Shown here: one piece after another, positions 57,540 through 64,000 of the stretch
Layout of the letters: every line of letters begins with the position of its first letter
Position numbering within the stretch: the first letter of the stretch is position 1
From: Micrococcus sp.
GTDB taxonomy: Bacteria; Actinomycetota; Actinomycetes; Actinomycetales; Micrococcaceae
Length of the DNA stretch: 64,000 nucleotides
Direction of reading: 5' to 3'
Assembly: GCA_029961105.1 (NCBI GenBank)
Contig: JASBVO010000002.1
Location: forward strand, 186,001 to 250,000
Notes under the pieces: generated by a model
Seen by the model: only the letters and a program-made list of their open reading frames with translations
Told to the model about the DNA's origin: nothing
The model's database searches: none
Program-made: the position numbers and the translations under genes

Positions 57540-60500
57540 CCACCGCCCTGTACCGCCGCTACCGTCCCGACTCCTTCGAGGACGTCATTGGCCAGGAACA
57601 CGTCACCGTGCCCCTGATGACGGCGCTGTCCAAGGACCGGGTCAACCACGCCTACCTGTTCTCCGGGCCGCGCGGCTGTGGCAAGACCACCTCCGCCCGA
57701 GTGCTCGCCCGGTGCCTGAACTGTGCCGAGGGTCCCACGCCGAACCCCTGCGGGGTGTGCGACTCCTGCCGCGAGCTGGCCACCGGCGGCCCCGGCGCGC
57801 TGGACGTCATCGAGATCGACGCGGCCAGCCACGGCGGTGTGGACGACGCGCGCGACCTGCGCGAGCGGGCGACCTTCGCCCCGGTGCGGGACCGCTACAA
57901 GATCTTCATCATCGACGAGGCACACATGGTCACCTCGGCTGGGTTCAACGCCCTGCTGAAGATCGTGGAGGAGCCCCCGCCGCACATCAAGTTCATCTTC
58001 GCCACCACCGAGCCGGACAAGGTGATCGGGACCATCCGCTCCCGCACGCACCACTACCCCTTCCGCCTGGTGCCGCCCGAGCCGCTGATGGAGTACCTCG
58101 AGCGGCTCTGCGTGCAGGAGGGCGTGGACGTGGAGCCGGGGGTACTGTCCCTGGTGATCCGCTCTGGCGGCGGTTCCGTCCGGGACACCCTCTCCGTGCT
58201 CGACCAGCTCATGGCCGGTGCGGCCGAGGGACGCATCGGCTACGACCTTGCCGTGAACCTGCTCGGCTACACCCCCGGCGCCCTGCTGGACGACGTGGTG
58301 GACGCCGTGGCCGCCTCCGACTCGCAGACCGTCTTCCGGGTGGTCGACCGCGTGGTCCAGTCCGGACAGGATCCGCGGCGCTTCGTGGAGGACCTGCTGG
58401 AGCGCTTCCGGGACCTGGTGATCGTCAAGGCCATGCCGGACAGCGCCTCCTCCGTGCTGCACGGCATGCCCGACGACCAGCTCCGCCGCCTCGAGGCCCA
58501 GGCCGCCCAGCTCGGCGCCGGGGAGATCTCCCGCGCCGCGGACATCACCAACCAGGCGCTGACGGAGATGGTCGGGGCGACCAGCCCGCGACTGCACCTC
58601 GAGCTGCTCATGGCCCGGCTGATGCTGCCGTCCTCGGACGCCACCGAGCGGGGCCTGGCCGCCCGGCTGGACCGGATCGAGCGTCGCCTCGCCTACGGCG
58701 GAGCCCCCGAGGGTCCCGACGCCGGCCCGGCGGCCACCGGCGGCGGTGCGCCCGGCGCCGGCGCTCCGGGAGCAGGCGTTCCTGCAGCCGTTGACTCCGA
58801 CACGCCTGCGCGGGGTGGCACGATGCCCGGTGGTCCATCCGGCCTGAGCGGTGCCGCCCTGGCCCGCGCCGCGATGAAGCGGGGCGAGGACCAGGCCACG
58901 CCCGGTCCCGAGCCGGAGCGGTCCCCGGCCCCTGAGGCACCCCGCCCCCAGGCCGCCCCGTCGGCGGACTGGGGCGGCGGCTGGGGCGTCATGCCCGAAC
59001 CGCAGACCCAGCAGCCGGAGGCCGACCGGCCAGGCCCGTCGATCGCCGAGCGGCCGGCACCGGCGCATCCCGAGCCGGCTCCGGGTCATTCGGAGCAGGC
59101 CCCGCGGCCGGCCGGGCAGCCGCCGGTCCAGGTCGACCAGGCGCCGTCCGCCCAGGGGCAGGCCGCACCCGGGCCCTCCCGCCCCGAGTCGTCCCGCCCC
59201 GAGTCGTCGCCGGTGGCCCCGACCGCGATGCAGGACATCCCTGAGGACCAGCGGGAGTTCCGGCAGCCCGCCGAGGGGCAGGTGCGGCAGGATCGGCCGT
59301 CGCAGGATCAGTCGTCCCAGGGCCCGTCCACGCAGGAGCCGTCCACGCAGGACCACCGGGCCGAGGGCCGACCGTCGCCCGGCCCAACGCCCCAGGCCCA
59401 GCCGTCCCAGGGCCAGGCCGCCGCGTCAGCGTCGCAGGTCGAGATGATCCGGCGGGCCTGGCCCGAGGTGCTGGCACACCTGGAGGAGAATTCGCGGCTG
59501 GTCTGGATGCTCGTCTCGCAGAACGCCTCGGTCGCTGGCTTCGACGGTCAGCTGCTGACCATCGGCTTCTCTGGGGACGGCCCGCGGGACACCGTGCAGC
59601 GCCGCGGCGGTGACCAGGTGATCGCCCAGGCGGTGCACGCGGTCCTGGGCATCCAGCCACAACTGGACCTCATCACCGGAGGGTCCGCACCGGCGGGTGG
59701 TCCCGGCCCAAAAGCTGAGGGCCGCCCAGCGCCGGCGGCCCCCCGACCGGACGCAGTAGAGGAGCCCGCCGCCGGCCCGGCACGCGCCACGGTCAGCGCC
59801 GCCGTACCGCCGCCGGGTCCGGCCTCCCCGGACCGGCCCACTCCTGCGCCGGTTCCGACCTTCCCCGACGCCGCCGCACCGTCGGGTCCAACGTCCCCGG
59901 ACCGGCCCACTCCTGCGCCGGTTCCGACCTTCCCCGACGCCGCCGCACCGACGCCGGGCCCGGCCTCCCAGGGCGCGGCCTCACCCGTCCGGCCGGATCC
60001 GGCGCCCATGGAGCCGCGGCAGCGGAGGCCGGACGCCGCCGGGGCACGGCAGGCAGCACCGGAGCGCGCGGCCTCCCACCGCCCAGGTCCTGATGACACC
60101 ACCGACGACGAGGTCCTGGAGACCCGGTCCGAGCCCGTCGAGGAGGGGGCCACGGGCCCAGGGACCCCGCCCCCACCGGAGGACCTCGAGGCCGACTCCG
60201 TCCCCGTGTCCGACTGGTACGGCGAGGAGCCTCACGACGACGAGTTCCCGCCTCCGCCCGAACAGGACGAGGACGACCCGGCCGACGCCGCCACCGACGC
60301 CCGGCCCTGGGGCCAGTGGTCCGTGCCGCAGCCGCAACCGGGCACCGGGCGGATTCCCCGGCCCGAACCGGGCATGGGACCGGTCCCCCCGCCGGCGGCC
60401 ACCGGCCCCGAGACCTCCCGGCCCGCACCGGGTACGGGATCGATTCCCCAGCCCGCACCGGGTGCGGGGTCGGTTCCCCGGCCCGAGCCCGGCCGCGGCG

Positions 60501-61036
60501 GGATCCCGTCCTTCGCCCGCCCCGAGGCGGAACTCCGGGCCGAGTTCGAGGCGCGGTTGTCCCGGCGCGGTTCGGGCTCCTCCGCGGACAGCGCCCCGGA
60601 CGCCGGTTCCCCCGCACCCCCCGGGGCCGGGACGGACGGCACCCCGCACCACCGCCGGGCCAGCCGGTTCCAGCAGATGATGGAGCAGTACCAGCGCACC
60701 CAGGACGGCGCTCCCCCGCCCACGCCCGGCCAGCCCGCCGGGCCTGGAGGGGACGGCGAGGCCGCTGGCCCGGGCAGCCGGGGACCGGCCTCCGCGGGAC
60801 CCGGGGCGCCGCCGTCGGGAGCCGGCCCGGCCACCACGGGACCGGCAGACGGCCGGGAACCCGGTGGTGCTGTCCGCCCCCGCCCGGGACGGTCCGTAGA
60901 CTGGGGCGACGACGTTCCCAGCGAGGACGACGTGACCATCGAGGAGTCCGGCATGGCCGGACGCAAGGTGGTCGAACGCCTGCTCGGCGCGCGCCTCGTG
61001 GAGGAGCGGATGCTGGACGGAAGCCCCCTGTCCTGA
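57536..61036 (+). CDS. dnaX: DNA polymerase III subunits gamma and tau
   Basis: A protein of 1166 residues, GTG start. The clamp-loader AAA+ core (1-370) has Walker A SGPRGCGKTT (43-52), a zinc module (C60, C63, C72, C75, C78), Walker B IFIIDEAH (123-130) and FATTEPDKV. The remaining 800 residues are mostly Pro/Gln/Ala-rich and disordered, with a structured island around SQVEMIRRAWPEVLAHLEENSRLVW (in parts) and a terminal helix VVERLLGARLVEERML. It is much longer than the roughly 640-residue E. coli tau. Two perfect 57-bp direct repeats lie inside. No slippery A-rich frameshift site was seen, so gamma may not be made by frameshifting. Coupled to gluQRS. Confidence 0.95.
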   Translation: MTTALYRRYRPDSFEDVIGQEHVTVPLMTALSKDRVNHAYLFSGPRGCGKTTSARVLARCLNCAEGPTPNPCGVCDSCRELATGGPGALDVIEIDAASHGGVDDARDLRERATFAPVRDRYKIFIIDEAHMVTSAGFNALLKIVEEPPPHIKFIFATTEPDKVIGTIRSRTHHYPFRLVPPEPLMEYLERLCVQEGVDVEPGVLSLVIRSGGGSVRDTLSVLDQLMAGAAEGRIGYDLAVNLLGYTPGALLDDVVDAVAASDSQTVFRVVDRVVQSGQDPRRFVEDLLERFRDLVIVKAMPDSASSVLHGMPDDQLRRLEAQAAQLGAGEISRAADITNQALTEMVGATSPRLHLELLMARLMLPSSDATERGLAARLDRIERRLAYGGAPEGPDAGPAATGGGAPGAGAPGAGVPAAVDSDTPARGGTMPGGPSGLSGAALARAAMKRGEDQATPGPEPERSPAPEAPRPQAAPSADWGGGWGVMPEPQTQQPEADRPGPSIAERPAPAHPEPAPGHSEQAPRPAGQPPVQVDQAPSAQGQAAPGPSRPESSRPESSPVAPTAMQDIPEDQREFRQPAEGQVRQDRPSQDQSSQGPSTQEPSTQDHRAEGRPSPGPTPQAQPSQGQAAASASQVEMIRRAWPEVLAHLEENSRLVWMLVSQNASVAGFDGQLLTIGFSGDGPRDTVQRRGGDQVIAQAVHAVLGIQPQLDLITGGSAPAGGPGPKAEGRPAPAAPRPDAVEEPAAGPARATVSAAVPPPGPASPDRPTPAPVPTFPDAAAPSGPTSPDRPTPAPVPTFPDAAAPTPGPASQGAASPVRPDPAPMEPRQRRPDAAGARQAAPERAASHRPGPDDTTDDEVLETRSEPVEEGATGPGTPPPPEDLEADSVPVSDWYGEEPHDDEFPPPPEQDEDDPADAATDARPWGQWSVPQPQPGTGRIPRPEPGMGPVPPPAATGPETSRPAPGTGSIPQPAPGAGSVPRPEPGRGGIPSFARPEAELRAEFEARLSRRGSGSSADSAPDAGSPAPPGAGTDGTPHHRRASRFQQMMEQYQRTQDGAPPPTPGQPAGPGGDGEAAGPGSRGPASAGPGAPPSGAGPATTGPADGREPGGAVRPRPGRSVDWGDDVPSEDDVTIEESGMAGRKVVERLLGARLVEERMLDGSPLS
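59825..59950 (+). repeat. 57-bp perfect direct repeat inside dnaX
   Basis: 59825-59881 is repeated exactly at 59894-59950, a 69-bp period, encoding SPDRPTPAPVPTFPDAAAP twice. Further on, 60330-60500 encode a degenerate P-x-PG-x-G-x-(I/V)-P repeat. Both keep the frame, so length variation by recombination is possible. Confidence 0.85.
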
Positions 61037-61111
61037 TCCGAGAGCCGCCCGGTCGAAGTACATTCGTCCGGGTCCGGGGGCAGTGATCCAACGCGGAAAG
61101 TGGTCGGTAGC

Positions 61112-61711
61112 GTGTACGAAGGTGCGGTCCAGGACCTGATCGACGAGCTCGGGCGCCTGCCCGGCATCGGTCCGAAGTCCGCGCAGCGCATCGCCTTCCA
61201 CATCCTGGAGGCGGACGCCGAGGACATGCTGCGCCTCGCGGAGGCCATCCGGACCGTGAAGGACAAGGTCAAGCTCTGCTCGATCTGCTTCAACGTCTCC
61301 GAGCAGGAGACCTGCTCGATCTGCCGGGACCAGCGCCGCGACCCCTCCCAGGTGTGCGTGGTGGAGGAGTCCAAGGACGTCATGGCGATCGAACGCACCC
61401 GCACCTTCCGCGGCCGGTACCACGTGCTGGGCGGCTCCATCAACCCGATCGCCGGCATCGGCCCGGACCAGTTGCACATCCGCGAACTACTGACCCGCCT
61501 CCAGGATCCCGCGATCGAGGAGGTCATCCTCGCCACGGATCCCAACCTGGAGGGCGAGGCCACGGCTACCTACCTGTCCCGCATGCTCGGATCGACCGGG
61601 CTGAAGGTCACGCGGCTGGCCTCCGGCCTGCCCGTCGGCGGCGACCTCGAATACGCCGACGAGGTCACCCTCGGCCGGGCCTTCGAGGGCCGCCGCAGCG
61701 TCACCGGCTGA
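61112..61711 (+). CDS. recR: Recombination mediator RecR
   Basis: A protein of 199 residues from the GTG at 61112. It starts [25 protein letters not shown], with the helix-hairpin-helix, followed by the zinc finger [16 protein letters not shown] and the Toprim domain [29 protein letters not shown]. It helps RecFOR load RecA at gaps. A GTG at 61100 adds four residues; I prefer 61112 because the family starts MYEGAVQ. It lies 75 bp after dnaX, the usual order. Confidence 0.95.
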   Translation: MYEGAVQDLIDELGRLPGIGPKSAQRIAFHILEADAEDMLRLAEAIRTVKDKVKLCSICFNVSEQETCSICRDQRRDPSQVCVVEESKDVMAIERTRTFRGRYHVLGGSINPIAGIGPDQLHIRELLTRLQDPAIEEVILATDPNLEGEATATYLSRMLGSTGLKVTRLASGLPVGGDLEYADEVTLGRAFEGRRSVTG

Positions 61712-61747
61712 GCCGGGCGCGGGCGCCAGGTCACGACGCCGGCCGGG

Positions 61748-62905
61748 TCAGGTCACGCGGTGGCCCCGCGGCAGGCGGGCTGCCGGGGTCGCGACGCGGT
61801 AGCGGCCCCACGCGAAGAGCGCGCCGCCCACCGCCAACTGCAGCCCCAGGCCCAGCGGCCACACCGGCGTGCCGCGCCAGGCCGCCTCGGCCCCGGGCTG
61901 GGCCGGCTCGCCGTGGGCGCAGGACACCTTCATCTCCGGCGGCCGCTGCAGGTAGCGCACCGCGAACGAGATGCTCGTCATCACCCCGTCCGGGGCCCAG
62001 GTGTCCGGGTCATCGGAGTCGTACGGGACCTGCGCCGGTGTCCGTACGGCGTCGGACACCACCACGAACGGATTCGCCGCGAGCATCCAGTACGTCGCCC
62101 GGGTGTCGTAGGTGGTCTGCGGGTGGAGCCGCCCGAAGCAGGCATCGGGCCCGTCAGCGGCGGCCTCGCCCTCCGCCTCGGTGTTCCACTGGGGGATGTT
62201 CGCCGGGACCGTCGTCTGGGTCAGGGGCATGGTCAGCGCGAACGCCACGATCGTGCCGAGGGAGAACAGGGCCACCAGGAGGTAGGTGGCCACCACCGCG
62301 AACAGGGTGCGGGCGGATATCGCGGACACGGCGGTGCCGATGGCGCAGACCACGCCCAGCTCAACCGCCACCATCACCACGAACACCACCAGGCCGGACA
62401 CGTCGAGTCCTCCCAGGGTCATCGCCACCACGATGTACGGCAGCGCCGTGGCCAGGAAGGCCAGCGCGGCCGCCCAGGACGCCAGCCACTTGCCCGTCAG
62501 CAACTGCCCCGGGGTCAACAGGGTCACCTGCATCACCGCGAGCGTTCCCCCGGCCCGGCTCCCGCTGATCGTGCTGGCCGACATCGCGGGGGCCACGAGC
62601 AGTCCGAAGAGCAGCACGAAGCCGACGACGGCCTCGAACACATAGCGGCCCGCGCGCAGGCCGCTCGGCCCCTCGGCGGAGAGCACGTTGAAGCTGGCGA
62701 AAGCACCCCAGGTCACCAGCCCGATGACCACGAACCAGACCGCCAGCATGATGTACCAGGCGCGCGAGCGCAGGTGCTGCTGCAGTTCCATCCGCACCAC
62801 CGTGGACAGTGCCCGTCCCCAGCCCAGCCGCTCGACCCCGGCCGCGCCCGCGGCCCCGGAGCCGCCCCCGCCATCGACCTGCGTGGGCCCGTCGGCCGGC
62901 GGCAT
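61748..62905 (-). CDS. ABC-2-type transporter permease
   Basis: A protein of 385 residues. After a cytoplasmic start there are six to seven membrane helices: YIMLAVWFVVIGLVTWGAF, FVLLFGLLVAPAMSASTISGSR (parts), ATALPYIVVAMTLGG, VVMVAVELGVVCAIGTAVSA, YLLVALFSLGTIVAFAL, plus a final one near the C-terminus, with a long external loop (residues about 240-330) holding two cysteines. The segment SASTISGSRAGGTLAVMQVTLLTPGQLLTGK is typical of ABC-2 permeases. The substrate is unknown. It shares one base with the ATPase gene (TGATG). Confidence 0.82.
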   Translation of the reverse strand: MPPADGPTQVDGGGGSGAAGAAGVERLGWGRALSTVVRMELQQHLRSRAWYIMLAVWFVVIGLVTWGAFASFNVLSAEGPSGLRAGRYVFEAVVGFVLLFGLLVAPAMSASTISGSRAGGTLAVMQVTLLTPGQLLTGKWLASWAAALAFLATALPYIVVAMTLGGLDVSGLVVFVVMVAVELGVVCAIGTAVSAISARTLFAVVATYLLVALFSLGTIVAFALTMPLTQTTVPANIPQWNTEAEGEAAADGPDACFGRLHPQTTYDTRATYWMLAANPFVVVSDAVRTPAQVPYDSDDPDTWAPDGVMTSISFAVRYLQRPPEMKVSCAHGEPAQPGAEAAWRGTPVWPLGLGLQLAVGGALFAWGRYRVATPAARLPRGHRVT

Positions 62906-63975
62906 CACCGGTTCCCCCGCCTGCCCACGCGCCGGGACGCGCGTCCCGCACCGCCGGTCCGGCCGGCGTCGGGCGCGACGGGCGCGGCCGAGCGCATCCG
63001 GTCCAGCTCCAGGTAGGCCGTCTCCAGCCGGGACGCCTCCGGCGTGAAGGCGACCACGCGGACACCCGCCGCGACCAGGATGGACAGCAGGTCCGCAGCC
63101 TCGTCGGCCGAGGCCACCTCCACACTCACCGAGTCCTGGCGCCTGCCCGGCTGCTGCCGGTAGGCCACCGCGTAGCGTTCGAGCACCGGCAGCAGGGCCC
63201 GGACGTCCAGGGCGGTGAGGAGGTACCGGCCCCCGGCCGCACCGTCGCCGGCCAGGTCCTCGACCCCCACGGAACGCCCGTCGTGCATGAACACCGCCAG
63301 GTCCGCCATCTCGTCCAGCTCCGAGAGCACGTGCGAGGAGACGAGGATCGCCTTGCCGGCGGCGGCCATCTGCCGCAGGTCGTCCCGCAGCCGGATCCGG
63401 GATCCCGGGTCCAGTCCGGAGGCCGGCTCGTCCAGCAGCAGGACCTGGGGCTCGTGGACGACGGCCCGGGCCAGGGACAGCCGCTGCTGCTGGCCCCTGG
63501 AGAGCACCCGCGCCGGTTCGTCGGCGAGCGTGGACAGCTCCTGCCACTCCAGCAGCTGACCCGCCCGTGAGCGCGCGATGTCCCGGTCGAGCCCGTAGAG
63601 CCGGCCCATCATCTCGAGGATCTCCCGTGCGGTCAGCGCCTCCCAGACGCCGAGGGTGTCCGGCATCCAGCCCGTGTGGCGGCGGACCGCGGCCGGGTCC
63701 TGCACGGGGTCCACGCCCGCGATCCGCACGGAGCCGGCGTCGGGCCGCAGCAGGGAGGCCAGCACCATCATCAGCGTCGTCTTGCCCGATCCGTTGGGTC
63801 CCACCAGCGCCGTGATCGCGCCGGCCGGGGCCATCACGTCCACCCCCCGCAGGGCCCGCACCGGGCCGAAGCGGCGCGCGACGCCCGTGGCGGTGATGCC
63901 CGACGGCGGCGCGTCCGGGGGAAGGTCCAGCGCCGCCGGCGGCCCGGCCTCCTCGGTGCCACCCGGTGTGGTCAT
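62905..63975 (-). CDS. ABC transporter ATP-binding protein
   Basis: A protein of 356 residues. Walker A ALVGPNGSGKTTLMM, signature LSRGQQQRLSLARAVVHEP, Walker B VLLLDEPASGLDPGS and the switch His region ILVSSHVLSELDEM are intact. The C-terminal 110 residues form the regulatory extension seen in ABC-2 drug or lipid exporters (CcmA/DrrA-like). It pairs with the permease immediately downstream. It begins 25 bases from the window's right end, so its promoter lies outside. Confidence 0.93.
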   Translation of the reverse strand: MTTPGGTEEAGPPAALDLPPDAPPSGITATGVARRFGPVRALRGVDVMAPAGAITALVGPNGSGKTTLMMVLASLLRPDAGSVRIAGVDPVQDPAAVRRHTGWMPDTLGVWEALTAREILEMMGRLYGLDRDIARSRAGQLLEWQELSTLADEPARVLSRGQQQRLSLARAVVHEPQVLLLDEPASGLDPGSRIRLRDDLRQMAAAGKAILVSSHVLSELDEMADLAVFMHDGRSVGVEDLAGDGAAGGRYLLTALDVRALLPVLERYAVAYRQQPGRRQDSVSVEVASADEAADLLSILVAAGVRVVAFTPEASRLETAYLELDRMRSAAPVAPDAGRTGGAGRASRRVGRRGNR

Positions 63976-64000
63976 GGCACCATCGTCCGGTACCGGCGGT

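Noticed and set aside
57089-59356. 755-residue minus-strand open frame opposite gluQRS/dnaX
   Set aside because: Repetitive, low-complexity translation; the opposite strand encodes DnaX and GluQRS.
57536-61036. Programmed frameshift site in dnaX
   Set aside because: No A-rich slippery heptamer with adjacent hairpin was seen at the position expected for a gamma product.

Overview
The window is high-GC (about 70% by eye) chromosomal DNA from an actinobacterium, most likely Micrococcales and Micrococcaceae-like. It has dense gene packing, many ATGA/GTGA/TGATG stop-start overlaps, a CarD regulator, actinobacterial-style EtfBA and MaoC/HpcH catabolic modules, and an SRP RNA - gluQRS - dnaX - recR block. 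No rRNA, CRISPR array, transposase or phage gene was seen.

Layout. (1) 1-1035: ectoine biosynthesis. EctA and the start of EctB lie in one uninterrupted frame that runs off the left edge. (2) 1306-3533: a two-hotdog thioesterase, CarD and a MarR regulator. (3) 3530-15340, all minus strand: a 12-kb co-directional array. It runs etfB, etfA, a cytochrome b-type membrane protein with a long RMG-repeat tail, isobutyryl-CoA dehydrogenase, 3-hydroxyisobutyryl-CoA hydrolase, 3-hydroxyisobutyrate dehydrogenase, enoyl-CoA hydratase, an aldehyde dehydrogenase, a class III CoA-transferase and a crotonase-like protein. It reads as valine/isobutyrate and related acyl-CoA catabolism with its own electron outlet. 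An acyl-CoA synthetase and an MDR oxidoreductase diverge from it. (4) 18329-24145: a leucine/isovalerate-type module (acyl-CoA carboxylase alpha and beta, MaoC, HpcH/HpaI lyase) with a divergent TetR gene that has a perfect inverted repeat just before its start codon. (5) 24264-28237: a Nudix hydrolase, then a four-gene minus-strand operon that looks like a WXG100/LXG-type secreted pore-former with partner and membrane immunity candidates.

(6) 28646-31848: glyoxylate bypass (aceA, aceB). (7) 31849-39823: a VOC gene bracketed by related palindromes, two convergent small proteins sharing the tail FPASDPPANY, a TspO-like protein, a thioesterase, an orphan D12-class adenine methylase, DUF1275, YihY/BrkB, a thermonuclease, DUF3052 and a UDG-like protein. 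(8) 39930-43034: catechol ortho-cleavage catR-catB-catA (no catC here). (9) 43481-47799: two tandem asparagine-synthetase-like paralogues lacking the glutaminase cysteine and with altered acidic motifs. (10) 47839-55837: LytR_C protein, HAD phosphatase, isopenicillin-N-synthase-like oxygenase, sunset-domain surface protein, alcohol dehydrogenase, a second beta-hydroxyacid dehydrogenase and an MHS-family transporter. (11) 56116-61711: tRNA-Ser(GGA), SRP RNA, gluQRS, dnaX, recR. (12) 61748-63975: an ABC-2-type transporter.

The strongest candidates for something undescribed are the WXG/glycine-zipper operon (25122-28237) and the tandem asparagine-synthetase-like pair (43481-47799). The EctA-EctB fused frame and the RMG-repeat cytochrome b beside etfBA come next. 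All calls rest on reading motifs in the translations; no database search was run.
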